64,000 nt of DNA from Pseudobutyrivibrio xylanivorans (lineage in GTDB: Bacteria; Bacillota; Clostridia; Lachnospirales; Lachnospiraceae). A program made the translations under genes and the position numbers. The notes under the pieces are model-generated. The model was not told the DNA's origin. It did not search any database and saw only the letters and a list, made by a program, of their open reading frames with translations. Location of the stretch: positions 1-64,000 of the forward strand of contig NZ_VTVE01000001.1 in assembly GCF_010906925.1 (NCBI RefSeq), read 5' to 3'. Numbering within the stretch: the first letter of the stretch is position 1; each line of letters starts with the position of its first letter. Shown piece after piece: positions 26,438 through 35,608 of this stretch.

Positions 26438-27814
26438 GTGATACACCAGTTTAAAAACAACGGTTACAACGTTGTCATAGATGTTAACAGCGGAGCTATT
26501 CACGTTGTTGACGAAGTAACATACGATTTTCTTGCTTTCTGGCAAAAGCAAGGCGGGGATGCAGCTTTAGCTTCTATGAAGGAATCCCACAGTGAGGTTT
26601 CTGAGGCTGAGCTTTTACAGATTAAATCAGAGATTGAGAGCCTGATTGAGGACAAGTCCCTATTCACAGAGGATAATTACGAGCCACGTATTGCAGATTT
26701 TACTGCAAGACCTACAGTAGTTAAGGCTCTTTGCTTACATATCACACATGATTGTAATTTGGCATGTAAATATTGTTTCGCAGAGGAAGGCGAGTACCAC
26801 ACAGGTAAGCGTGAGCTTATGACATTTGAAGTTGGTAAGCAGGCACTTGATTTCCTTGTTGCTAATTCTGGCAGCAGAAGAAATCTTGAGGTAGATTTCT
26901 TTGGTGGTGAGCCACTTATGAACTGGCAGGTAGTCAAGGATCTTGTGGCTTATGGTCGTTCCATTGAGAAGGAGCATGACAAAAACTTCCGTTTCACACT
27001 TACTACTAACGGAGTTCTTTTAAATGACGAGATTCAGGAATTTGCTAACAAGGAGATGGCCAATGTAGTTCTTAGCTGCGATGGTCGTCCAGAGATTCAC
27101 AATCTCATGCGTCCATTTAAGAAGGGCGCACCAAGCTATGAGCTCATAATGCCTAAGTTTAAAAAGTTGGCAGAGTCTAGAAATCAGGATAAATACTACA
27201 TCCGAGGTACATTCACTAGAAATAACTTAGATTTTTCAGAGGATGTAATTCATCTAGCTAACGAAGGCTTTAAGCAGATTTCAGTGGAGCCAGTAGTTGC
27301 TCAGGAGACTGATGACTACGCTATCCGCGAAGAGGATTTGCCAAAGCTTTTTGAAGAATATGACAAGCTCGCAGCAGAAATGATGCGACGCAAGGGTACA
27401 GAAGAGGATTTCAATTTCTTCCACTTCATGATTGATTTGGAGGGTGGTCCTTGTGTATACAAGAGACTTTCAGGTTGCGGCTCAGGTACAGAGTACATGG
27501 CAGTTACACCTACAGGAGAGCTTTATCCATGTCACCAGTTTGTTGGTAACACAGACTTCTGTTTAGGTGATGTATGGCACGGCGTTCAGAAGAAGGACGT
27601 TGTCAATGAGTTCAAGCACTGCAACGTATATGCTAAGCCAGAGTGTAGAGAGTGCTTTGCAAGATTCTATTGTAGCGGTGGATGTGCTGCTAATGCATTC
27701 AACTTCACAGGCAGCATTCTTGGCAATTACCATGTAGGTTGCGAGCTTCAGAAGAAGCGTGTTGAATGTGCTATCGCACTGAAAGTTAAGGAAGCAGAAA
27801 TAAAGGGAGAATAA
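26438..27814 (+). CDS. scfB: Radical SAM SCIFF maturase (thioether-forming)
   Basis: 458 aa, GTG start 10 nt after AAAGGA. Residues 1-90 form a peptide-recognition-like domain. The radical SAM cluster CNLACKYC (C106, C110, C113) follows, and then SPASM auxiliary cluster cysteines (CGSGTEYMAVTPTGELYPCHQF; CNVYAKPECREC; FYCSGGC). It installs Cys-to-alpha-carbon thioethers in ScfA. Adjacent to scfA and secDF, the usual Clostridia context. Confidence 0.93.
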   Translation: MIHQFKNNGYNVVIDVNSGAIHVVDEVTYDFLAFWQKQGGDAALASMKESHSEVSEAELLQIKSEIESLIEDKSLFTEDNYEPRIADFTARPTVVKALCLHITHDCNLACKYCFAEEGEYHTGKRELMTFEVGKQALDFLVANSGSRRNLEVDFFGGEPLMNWQVVKDLVAYGRSIEKEHDKNFRFTLTTNGVLLNDEIQEFANKEMANVVLSCDGRPEIHNLMRPFKKGAPSYELIMPKFKKLAESRNQDKYYIRGTFTRNNLDFSEDVIHLANEGFKQISVEPVVAQETDDYAIREEDLPKLFEEYDKLAAEMMRRKGTEEDFNFFHFMIDLEGGPCVYKRLSGCGSGTEYMAVTPTGELYPCHQFVGNTDFCLGDVWHGVQKKDVVNEFKHCNVYAKPECRECFARFYCSGGCAANAFNFTGSILGNYHVGCELQKKRVECAIALKVKEAEIKGE

Positions 27815-27862
27815 CCCTTTGGTCAGCTTTGCTGACAAATAAAAGGAAATAGGAGAATAAAC

Positions 27863-30211
27863 ATGAAACGATTAAAAAAAGGACAGGGGATTGCCTGGCT
27901 TATAGCATTTGTTTTATGTCTCGGATTACTGGGATATTATGCAATGACTGTAGTTCAGGGAACTATTAAGGCTAACGACACAAGTCTTAAGTTGGGAGCA
28001 GATGCCACAGATGCACAGAAGGCTAAGATGGCTAAGTATAATGCTGACAGCTTAAAGTTGGGGCTTGATTTAGATGGTGGCGTTAGTATTACATATGAGG
28101 CAATTGGTGACAAACCTACTGATGAGCAGATGAATGATACAATTCTTAAGCTCCAGCAGCGTATTGAGAATGACCTTGGTGAGGAGAGCTCTACTACAGA
28201 GGCTAATGTTTACCGTGTAGGAGACAAGAGAATCACTGTTGAGATTCCAGGTGTTACAGATGCTAATGCTCTTCTTAAGGAGCTTGGTACACCAGGTACT
28301 CTTTACTTCATTATGCAGTATGATGACCAGGGTAATGCCAATTACACTACAACAGGTAGAGACGAGAATGGTGACATTCAGGGTACATTAAACTATGATA
28401 TCCAGACACTTATTGATAATGGCTCAGTAATTGCTACAGGTAAGAATGTTAGAAGTTCTCAGGCTGGTACTGACCAGGACAAGACAACAGGTGCTACTGA
28501 GTATGTTGTTGAGCTTAAGTTTGATGATGCAGGTACAAAGGCATTTGCTGATGCAACTTCAAAGGCGTATGCTAACGGCTGGTCAATTGCAATTTACTAC
28601 GATGGTAAATTCGTATCAGTTCCTACAGTTCAGGCAGCTATCACAGATGGTAACTGCGTAATCAACGGAATGAGTGATTATGCAGAGGCTGAGAAGCTTG
28701 CTTCATATATTCGTATCGGTGGACTTGATATTGAGCTTCAGGAGTTAGAGTCACAGGTTGTTGGTGCTCAGCTTGGTTCAGATGCGCTTAAGACATCGCT
28801 TATTGCAGGTGGTATTGGTCTTCTTGTTGTAATGCTTTTCTTAATCGTTATGTATTTAGTACCAGGTGTAGTTGCTTCACTTGCACTTGCACTTTATACA
28901 GTAATGCTTGTAAGCATCTTAAAGGCATTTGATATTACACTTACACTTCCAGGTATCGCTGGTATGATTCTTTCAATTGGTATGGCTGTTGACGCCAATG
29001 TTATTTGTTTCGCTCGTGTTCGCGAGGAAATCAAAGCAGGCCGTCCTGTAATCTCAGCTATTGAGACAGGTTTCTCTAAGGCTCTTTCAGCTATACTTGA
29101 TGGAAACATCACAACACTTATTGCAGCAGCAGTGCTTGGCTTCCTTGGATCAGGTTCTGTAAAGGGATTTGCTATCACTCTTGCACTTGGTGTTATCTTA
29201 TCAATGTTTACAGCACTTGTTATTACAAGAATCCTTATTAATGCTTTCTATGCTATCGGCATCAGAAATGCTAAGGCATACGGCAAGGCTAAGGAGCCTA
29301 CAAAGTTCGACTTCGTTGGCAAAAAGGCAATTTTCATTGGTATCTCAGTATTTATAATTGCAGCAGGCTTTATCTCAATGGGCGTATTCAAGGCTAAGAA
29401 CGGCAGCGGACTTAACTACTCCCTTGAGTTCATGGGTGGTGCTTCTACAACAGTAGATTTTGCAGCACCACAGACTGATGATGTAATCAACAATCAGATT
29501 ATTCCTGATATTCAGAAGGTAATCGGTGACGGAACAGTTCAGAAGAGTACAGTTGATGGTACAAATCAGGTAATCTTCAAGACTCGTACACTTTCACTTG
29601 ATGAGAGAACAGCACTTAATACAATGCTTGAGACTAACTACGGCGTTACAGAAGAATCAATCACTTCTCAGAATATTGGTTCTACAATTTCAGGCGAGAT
29701 GCGTTCTCAGTCAATGATTGCAGTAATTGTTGCTGTATTCTTTATGCTTCTTTATATCTGGTTCAGATTTAAGGATCTTAGATTTGCATCATCTGCAATC
29801 ATTGCACTTGTACATGACGTACTTATTGTACTTTCACTTTATGCATTTGCTCGTATTTCAGTAGGTGCTGCATTTATCGCATGTATGCTTACAGTAATTG
29901 GTTACTCTGTCAACGATACAATCGTTGTATTTGATAGAATTCGTGAAAACCACAAGGCAATCAGAACAGAGACTCCAGAGACACTTAAGGAGTTATGTAA
30001 TGAGTCATTGTCACAGACACTTTCACGTTCAATTTCTACATCTATTACAACAGCAATCATGGTACTTATGCTTCTCATCCTTGGTGTTTCATCAATCAGA
30101 GAGTTCGCATTACCACTTCTTGCTGGTGTAATTGCAGGTACATATTCTTCAATCTTCATTGCTACACAGCTTTGGTACATCTTTAAATGTAAGATTGGAA
30201 AAAAGAACTAA
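27863..30211 (+). CDS. secDF: Protein translocase subunit SecDF (fused)
   Basis: 782 aa, a natural SecD-SecF fusion. SecD half: LGLDLDGGVSITYE near 70-85, a large extracytoplasmic domain, then AVDANVICFARVREE in helix 4-5. SecF half: LNYSLEFMGGAST and IGYSVNDTIVVFDRIREN. Uses the proton gradient to help pull proteins through SecYEG. Follows scfB by 48 bp and serS follows it by 24 bp. Confidence 0.95.
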   Translation: MKRLKKGQGIAWLIAFVLCLGLLGYYAMTVVQGTIKANDTSLKLGADATDAQKAKMAKYNADSLKLGLDLDGGVSITYEAIGDKPTDEQMNDTILKLQQRIENDLGEESSTTEANVYRVGDKRITVEIPGVTDANALLKELGTPGTLYFIMQYDDQGNANYTTTGRDENGDIQGTLNYDIQTLIDNGSVIATGKNVRSSQAGTDQDKTTGATEYVVELKFDDAGTKAFADATSKAYANGWSIAIYYDGKFVSVPTVQAAITDGNCVINGMSDYAEAEKLASYIRIGGLDIELQELESQVVGAQLGSDALKTSLIAGGIGLLVVMLFLIVMYLVPGVVASLALALYTVMLVSILKAFDITLTLPGIAGMILSIGMAVDANVICFARVREEIKAGRPVISAIETGFSKALSAILDGNITTLIAAAVLGFLGSGSVKGFAITLALGVILSMFTALVITRILINAFYAIGIRNAKAYGKAKEPTKFDFVGKKAIFIGISVFIIAAGFISMGVFKAKNGSGLNYSLEFMGGASTTVDFAAPQTDDVINNQIIPDIQKVIGDGTVQKSTVDGTNQVIFKTRTLSLDERTALNTMLETNYGVTEESITSQNIGSTISGEMRSQSMIAVIVAVFFMLLYIWFRFKDLRFASSAIIALVHDVLIVLSLYAFARISVGAAFIACMLTVIGYSVNDTIVVFDRIRENHKAIRTETPETLKELCNESLSQTLSRSISTSITTAIMVLMLLILGVSSIREFALPLLAGVIAGTYSSIFIATQLWYIFKCKIGKKN

Positions 30212-30235
30212 GGTTATAGAACTAGGAGAAATAAG

Positions 30236-31525
30236 ATGATAGACATTAAGTTTTTGCGTGAGAATCCAGACGCAGTAAAGGAAAACATCAAAAAGAAATT
30301 TCAGGAACACAAGCTTGGCCTCGTAGATGAGGTCATCGAGCTTGATGATAAGAGACGTGCTGCTCAGCAGGAAGCTGATGACATGAGAGCTAAGATGAAT
30401 CAGGCTGCAAAGCAGATTGGTGCTCTTATGGGACAGGGCAAGAAGGACGAGGCTGAGGCTGTTAAGGCTGAGGTGGCTGACCTCAAGCAGAAGATTAAGG
30501 ACTTAGAGCCAGTTGAGAAGGAGCTTGCAGACAAGGTTGAGGAAATCATGATGAAGATTCCTAACATTATCGATCCTTCAGTTCCAATCGGTCCAGACGA
30601 TTCTTGCAATGTTGAAATCGAAAAGTTTGGTGAGCCAGTAGTTCCTGATTTTGAGATTCCTTACCATACAGATATCATGGAGAGATTCAATGGTATTGAT
30701 ATGGATGCAGCTGGAAAGGTAGCAGGTAATGGTTTCTATTACCTCATGGGAGATATTGCTCGTCTTCACTCAGCAGTTATCTCTTATGCACGTGATTTCA
30801 TGATTGATAGAGGATTTACATACTGTATTCCACCTTTCATGATTCGTTCAAACGTAGTAACTGGTGTTATGTCATTTGAAGAGATGGATGCTATGATGTA
30901 CAAAATCGAGGGCGAGGACCTTTACCTTATCGGTACATCAGAGCACTCTATGATTGGTAAGTTCATCGATACACTTAACGATGAGGCTAACTTACCTTAT
31001 ACACTTACAAGCTACAGCCCATGCTTCCGTAAGGAAAAGGGCGCTCACGGTATCGAAGAGCGTGGTGTTTATCGTATTCACCAGTTCGAGAAGCAGGAGA
31101 TGATCGTAGTATGTAAGCCAGAAGAGTCTAAGAAATACTATGATGTTCTCTGGAAGAACACAGTTGATTTATTTAGAAGTCTTGATATTCCTGTTCGTAC
31201 TCTTGAGTGCTGCTCGGGAGATCTTGCAGATCTCAAGGTTAAGTCATGTGACGTAGAGGCATGGTCACCACGTCAGAAGAAGTACTTCGAGGTTGGTAGC
31301 TGTTCAAATCTTGGAGATGCACAGGCTCGTCGTCTTAAGATTCGTGTTAAGGGTGCAGATGGAAGCAAATACTTCGCACACACACTTAACAACACAGTTG
31401 TTGCTCCACCACGTATGCTTATTGCATTCCTTGAGAACAACTTACGTGAGGATGGCTCCGTAGCTATCCCTGAGGCACTTCGCCCATACATGGGTGGCAA
31501 AGAGGTACTCGTGCCTATCAAATAA
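30236..31525 (+). CDS. serS: Serine--tRNA ligase
   Basis: 429 aa. N-terminal coiled-coil arm (about 30-105, Lys/Glu/Ala-rich) that contacts tRNA-Ser, then the class II catalytic core with TSEHSMIGKF, CFRKEKGAHG (motif 2) and the motif 3 region near VAPPRMLIAFLENN. RBS AGGAGAA. No T-box leader, since it follows secDF directly. Confidence 0.95.
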   Translation: MIDIKFLRENPDAVKENIKKKFQEHKLGLVDEVIELDDKRRAAQQEADDMRAKMNQAAKQIGALMGQGKKDEAEAVKAEVADLKQKIKDLEPVEKELADKVEEIMMKIPNIIDPSVPIGPDDSCNVEIEKFGEPVVPDFEIPYHTDIMERFNGIDMDAAGKVAGNGFYYLMGDIARLHSAVISYARDFMIDRGFTYCIPPFMIRSNVVTGVMSFEEMDAMMYKIEGEDLYLIGTSEHSMIGKFIDTLNDEANLPYTLTSYSPCFRKEKGAHGIEERGVYRIHQFEKQEMIVVCKPEESKKYYDVLWKNTVDLFRSLDIPVRTLECCSGDLADLKVKSCDVEAWSPRQKKYFEVGSCSNLGDAQARRLKIRVKGADGSKYFAHTLNNTVVAPPRMLIAFLENNLREDGSVAIPEALRPYMGGKEVLVPIK

Positions 31526-31532
31526 ATTTTAA

Positions 31533-31667
31533 AGCGGCATCCTAGTTTTACATGCTCCCGCAAGTCAACTCCCATTGGTCGCAACAGAAACTCCCCGCCG
31601 GCGTGGGTCCCCTCTGTTGCGCCCATGGGGCCCTCTTGCTCGCGCTTGCCAAGACAGTGATGCCGCT
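31533..31667. repeat. GC-rich inverted-repeat element between serS and typA
   Basis: About 135 bp, much richer in G+C than its surroundings. It is bounded by AGCGGCATC (31533-31541) and GATGCCGCT (31659-31667). Inside, CGCAACAGA (31580-31588) pairs with TCTGTTGCG (31613-31621), and CCCAT with ATGGG next to them. It looks like a REP/MITE-like element or structured RNA of unknown strand. Its right end overlaps the spacer of the typA promoter. Confidence 0.6.
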
Positions 31668-31674
31668 GTATTAT
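31646..31674 (+). promoter_or_regulatory. typA promoter
   Basis: TTGCCA, 17-nt spacer, TATTAT. Predicted start at about 31681, the first base of the structured RNA element. Confidence 0.75.
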
Positions 31675-31680
31675 ATATGA

Positions 31681-31764
31681 GCTGGTAGACAACAAGCTCT
31701 TTGATTTCTCAAGCGAAACCTGTTGTTGAGCGGAGAAATACAAAGGCTTGTAGGCGTAACCAGC
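31681..31764 (+). ncRNA. Structured leader RNA element, copy A (typA)
   Basis: P1 GCTGGT/ACCAGC; internal loop 5' AGACA, 3' AGGCGTA; P2 ACAAGC/GCTTGT; bulged T; CTTTG/CAAAG; bulged A; P3 ATTTCTC/GAGAAAT; 22-nt apical region. Shared with four other copies in the window. It occupies the 5' end of the predicted typA transcript, about 50 nt before the start codon. Confidence 0.8.
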
Positions 31765-31815
31765 GGTTTTGGGGTTTTTACTGTAACTAAAGTTTTGCAG
31801 TAGAAAGAGATTATT

Positions 31816-33648
31816 ATGGCAGTTCAGAGTAGAGAAGATATTAGAAATATTGCGATTATCGCCCATGTAGATCATGGTAAAACCACACTTGTTGATGAGC
31901 TTTTAAAGCAGTCGGGTGTATTCAGAGAGAATCAGGAAGTTGCAGAGCGTGTCATGGACTCAAATGATATTGAGCGTGAGCGTGGTATTACAATTCTTTC
32001 AAAGAATACAGCTGTATATTATAAGGATACTAAGATTAATATTATTGATACACCAGGTCATGCTGATTTCGGTGGCGAGGTAGAGCGTGTTCTTAAGATG
32101 GTTAACGGTGTTGTTCTTGTAGTAGATGCATTCGAAGGTGCAATGCCACAGACAAAATTCGTTCTTATGAAGGCTCTTGACCTTGATTTACCAGTTATTG
32201 TATGTATTAACAAAATTGATAGACCAGAGGCTAGACCTGATGAGGTTATCGATGAAGTATTAGAGCTTTTCATGGATCTTGATGCTTCTGATGAGCAGCT
32301 TGATTGCCCATTTATTTATGCCAGCGCTAAGGAAGGCTTTGCCATTAAGAACTTAAGCGATGAGCACAAGGACATGACAGCTTTATTTGAGACTATCATC
32401 GATTACATTCCAGCTCCAACTGGTGATCCAGAGGCTCCTACACAGGTGCTTATCTCTACAATCGACTACAACGAGTACGTAGGTCGTATTGGTATCGGTA
32501 AGGTAGAGAATGGTTCTATCAAGGTGAACCAGGATGCGGTAGTTGTCAATGCTCATGACCCAGAGAAGAATAATAAGGTCCGCATTTCAAAGCTTTTTGA
32601 ATATGATGGACTTGAAAAAGTAGATGTTAACGAGGCTAATATTGGTTCAATCGTTGCTATTTCAGGTATTGCTGATATTCATATCGGTGATACAATTTGC
32701 GCAGTAGATGCTCCAAATCCTATCCCATTCCAGAAGATTTCTGAGCCTACCATTTCAATGAATTTCATTGTAAATGATAGCCCACTTGCTGGTCAGGAAG
32801 GTAAGTACGTTACTTCACGTCACATTAGAGAGCGTCTTATGAAAGAGTTAAATACAGACGTTTCACTTAGAGTAGAGGATACAGATTCTCCTGATTCTCT
32901 CAAGGTTTCAGGACGTGGTGAGCTTCACCTTTCAGTTCTTATTGAGAACATGCGTCGTGAAGGATTTGAGTTTGCTGTATCAAAGGCTGAGGTTCTTTAC
33001 AAGACAGATGAGAAGGGCCACAAGCTTGAGCCAATGGAGCGTGCTTATGTAGATGTTCCAGATGAATTTACAGGAGCAGTTATCGAAAAGCTTTCTCAGA
33101 GAAAGGGCGAGCTTCAGAATATGACACCAATTACTGGTGGCTTTACACGAATTGAGTTCAAGATTCCTTCACGTGGTCTTATTGGATATCGTGGAGAATT
33201 CATGACAGATACAAAAGGAAATGGTATAATCAATACAATTTTCGACGGATATGAGATTTATAAGGGCGACATTGCTTATCGTAAACAGGGATCTCTTATT
33301 GCATTTGAGACTGGTGAATCAGTAACTTACGGACTTTTCTCAGCTCAGGAGCGTGGTACACTTTTCATTGGACCAGGCGAGAAGGTTTACTCAGGAATGG
33401 TTATTGGTCAGAGCTCACGTGCAGAAGATATCGAGCTTAATGTATGCAAGAAGAAGCACCTTACAAATACACGTTCATCTTCAGCAGATGAGGCGCTTAC
33501 ACTTGTTCCACCTAGAATTCTTAGCTTGGAGCAGGCTCTTGACTTTATCGATGTAGATGAGCTTTTGGAGGTAACACCGGAGTCACTCAGAATCAGAAAG
33601 AGAATCCTTGATCCTCTTATGAGAAAGAGAGCAGGTATTCGCAAGTAG
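31816..33648 (+). CDS. typA: Translational GTPase TypA/BipA
   Basis: 610 aa. G1 AHVDHGKTT, G2 RGITI, G3 DTPGHADFGGEVERVL, G4 NKIDRPEAR, followed by EF-G-like domains and the TypA-specific C-terminus (ENMRREGFEFAVSKAEVLYK, GLFSAQERGTLFIGPGEKVYSGMVIG). A ribosome-binding GTPase involved in ribosome assembly and stress or cold adaptation. Own promoter and structured leader (31646-31764). RBS is AGAAAGAG. Confidence 0.96.
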   Translation: MAVQSREDIRNIAIIAHVDHGKTTLVDELLKQSGVFRENQEVAERVMDSNDIERERGITILSKNTAVYYKDTKINIIDTPGHADFGGEVERVLKMVNGVVLVVDAFEGAMPQTKFVLMKALDLDLPVIVCINKIDRPEARPDEVIDEVLELFMDLDASDEQLDCPFIYASAKEGFAIKNLSDEHKDMTALFETIIDYIPAPTGDPEAPTQVLISTIDYNEYVGRIGIGKVENGSIKVNQDAVVVNAHDPEKNNKVRISKLFEYDGLEKVDVNEANIGSIVAISGIADIHIGDTICAVDAPNPIPFQKISEPTISMNFIVNDSPLAGQEGKYVTSRHIRERLMKELNTDVSLRVEDTDSPDSLKVSGRGELHLSVLIENMRREGFEFAVSKAEVLYKTDEKGHKLEPMERAYVDVPDEFTGAVIEKLSQRKGELQNMTPITGGFTRIEFKIPSRGLIGYRGEFMTDTKGNGIINTIFDGYEIYKGDIAYRKQGSLIAFETGESVTYGLFSAQERGTLFIGPGEKVYSGMVIGQSSRAEDIELNVCKKKHLTNTRSSSADEALTLVPPRILSLEQALDFIDVDELLEVTPESLRIRKRILDPLMRKRAGIRK

Positions 33649-33666
33649 TAATTCAGGGGGAATTGC

Positions 33667-34815
33667 ATGGAAAATGTATTGGGGATTGATGGCGGCACAT
33701 ACATTGGATTTCTCACATGTGTGGGCATGCTACTGTTTATTATCGCTATGCGATCATTTGACCCAAAGTTAAGGACACAATTTATTAAGTTGGTCGTTGC
33801 GGTAATGATTTCTCTTGCAGCCGCTGCTGTAGATATGTATCTTGATACATTGGCTGAGCCACTAGCTATACGCTATTTGGTTAAAAATGTAAAGTACATT
33901 ACTCAGGGGCTGTCGGAGTATTTTGTGCTTCTAATAATCATTAGAGATCACACAAATCTTAATAAAAAATTGCTGTTAATACCATTTGTTATCGCTAGTG
34001 TAGTGGTATGCTTAGCTCCGTTTAGCAGTAGGATTTATTCCTTTACTGCTGACAATCAATTTATAAGAGGACCAATTGGAAATATTATTTTCATACAGGC
34101 TGCTTCTTATATTGTGGTCACACTTTTAGCGTGCATACATAAATGGTTTGATGGATATCAAAATGATGCCACAGTGATTCTATTTATGCTTTTTGCAGTG
34201 TGTGTGGGAGTCATCCTAGAAGAAGAAAAAATATTCCCAAATTGCACAATGGAATCAAGCATTGTCGGCGTTGTATTCCTATATATTTATATATATGCAG
34301 AGAGATACAATGTAGATTCTGTATCTAGATGCTACAAGAGAAGATGCTTTTATTCTGATGCCAATAGATATTCCAAGCTGGACATGATGATTATCTCTAT
34401 GGATCTTAATGATCTGAAGCTTATCAATGATAATTATGGTCACAAGGCGGGAGATATTGCGCTACTTACTTTTGCAGAAGTAGTTCGAAGTGTAAAGACT
34501 AACAAATTCATCCTTTACCGTACAGGAGGAGATGAGTTTATGATTCTTGGCATTAAGGCTACGGAGGATGAGGCAAAGGAGCTTGTTGAGCTTGTAAAAG
34601 AAAAGCTTACTGAGACACCTTATACTTGTTCATTTGGAATCTATCCTTATAAGCCGGGAGATGATTTTGATGCAGCAGTTGTGAGAGCAGACAAGGCGAT
34701 GTATGAGGATAAAAGTGCTTATAAAGCTAGCAAGAGCAAGCGAAGTCATTCTAGAAGTGATGAGTTTGAAAGCAGGCTTGAGACATTTACTAACAATATT
34801 AGCTTTTTAGGTTGA
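33667..34815 (+). CDS. Membrane GGDEF-domain diguanylate cyclase
   Basis: 382 aa. Six or so hydrophobic helices over residues 10-215, then a GGDEF domain with a shortened N-terminal part (CYKRRCFYSDANRYSKLDMMIISMDLNDLK) and an intact RTGGDEF active site. Predicted c-di-GMP synthase. No RxxD site just upstream of the GG motif. Lies 18 bp after typA and 9 bp before dapB, so probably cotranscribed with both. The signal is unknown. Confidence 0.82.
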   Translation: MENVLGIDGGTYIGFLTCVGMLLFIIAMRSFDPKLRTQFIKLVVAVMISLAAAAVDMYLDTLAEPLAIRYLVKNVKYITQGLSEYFVLLIIIRDHTNLNKKLLLIPFVIASVVVCLAPFSSRIYSFTADNQFIRGPIGNIIFIQAASYIVVTLLACIHKWFDGYQNDATVILFMLFAVCVGVILEEEKIFPNCTMESSIVGVVFLYIYIYAERYNVDSVSRCYKRRCFYSDANRYSKLDMMIISMDLNDLKLINDNYGHKAGDIALLTFAEVVRSVKTNKFILYRTGGDEFMILGIKATEDEAKELVELVKEKLTETPYTCSFGIYPYKPGDDFDAAVVRADKAMYEDKSAYKASKSKRSHSRSDEFESRLETFTNNISFLG

Positions 34816-34823
34816 GGTGAACA

Positions 34824-35585
34824 ATGACAAGAGTAGTTATGCACGGCTGTAATGGCCATATGGGACGAGTTATTACTGACATTTGTGCTGCTGATGCAGA
34901 TGTTGAGATAGTTGCAGGTGTAGATAAGTTCAAGGGAATCGATAACAGCTATCCTGTTTACGACTCTATTGCTGAGGTTAAGGAAAACTTTGATGCTATC
35001 ATTGATTTTTCAAATGTAGCAGCAATCGATGGATTACTTGATTACTGTGTAGCTAATAACAAGCCTGTTATTCTTTGCACAACTGGATTGACTGACGATA
35101 TGCTCAAGCACGTTGATGAAGCTTGTAAATCAGTTCCAGTACTTCGTTCCGCTAACATGTCTCTTGGTATTAATACATTATTTGATTTATGCAAAAAGGC
35201 AACTAAGGTATTTGCTGATGCAGGATTTGATATCGAAATAGTTGAGAAGCATCATAATCAAAAGCTTGATGCTCCAAGTGGAACAGCTCTTGCACTTGCA
35301 GATGCTTGTAATGAGGCTCTCGGAAATGAATATGAGTATTGCTATGGTAGAGCTGATAGACGTGAGAAGAGACCAGTTAAGGAAATTGGTATCTCAGCAG
35401 TTCGCGGCGGTAATATCGTAGGCGAGCACGAAGTTATTTTTGCAGGTCTTGATGAGGTTATTACAATCAAGCACACAGCTTATTCAAAGAGCGTATTTGC
35501 TAAGGGCGCTGTTGAAGCTGCTAAGTATATTGTAGGACAGCCAGCAGGACTTTATGACATGAAGAAGGTTATCAGCAACAAATAA
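34824..35585 (+). CDS. dapB: 4-hydroxy-tetrahydrodipicolinate reductase
   Basis: 253 aa. Nucleotide-binding HGCNGHMGRVI at the N-terminus and the catalytic segment EKHHNQKLDAPSGTA (H143, H144, K147). Reduces hydroxytetrahydrodipicolinate in lysine/diaminopimelate synthesis. A diaminopimelate dehydrogenase that uses its downstream product is encoded at 59859. RBS GAGGTG. Confidence 0.95.
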   Translation: MTRVVMHGCNGHMGRVITDICAADADVEIVAGVDKFKGIDNSYPVYDSIAEVKENFDAIIDFSNVAAIDGLLDYCVANNKPVILCTTGLTDDMLKHVDEACKSVPVLRSANMSLGINTLFDLCKKATKVFADAGFDIEIVEKHHNQKLDAPSGTALALADACNEALGNEYEYCYGRADRREKRPVKEIGISAVRGGNIVGEHEVIFAGLDEVITIKHTAYSKSVFAKGAVEAAKYIVGQPAGLYDMKKVISNK

Positions 35586-35608
35586 TAACTGATAAATAAG
35601 GGGACAAT

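Noticed and set aside
30212-30235. T-box leader before serS
   Set aside because: Only 24 bp separate secDF and serS; no specifier loop or antiterminator is possible.
31273-31875. 200-aa open frame antisense to serS and its downstream gap
   Set aside because: It runs antisense through serS, the GC-rich repeat and the structured leader; no start signal, product not protein-like.
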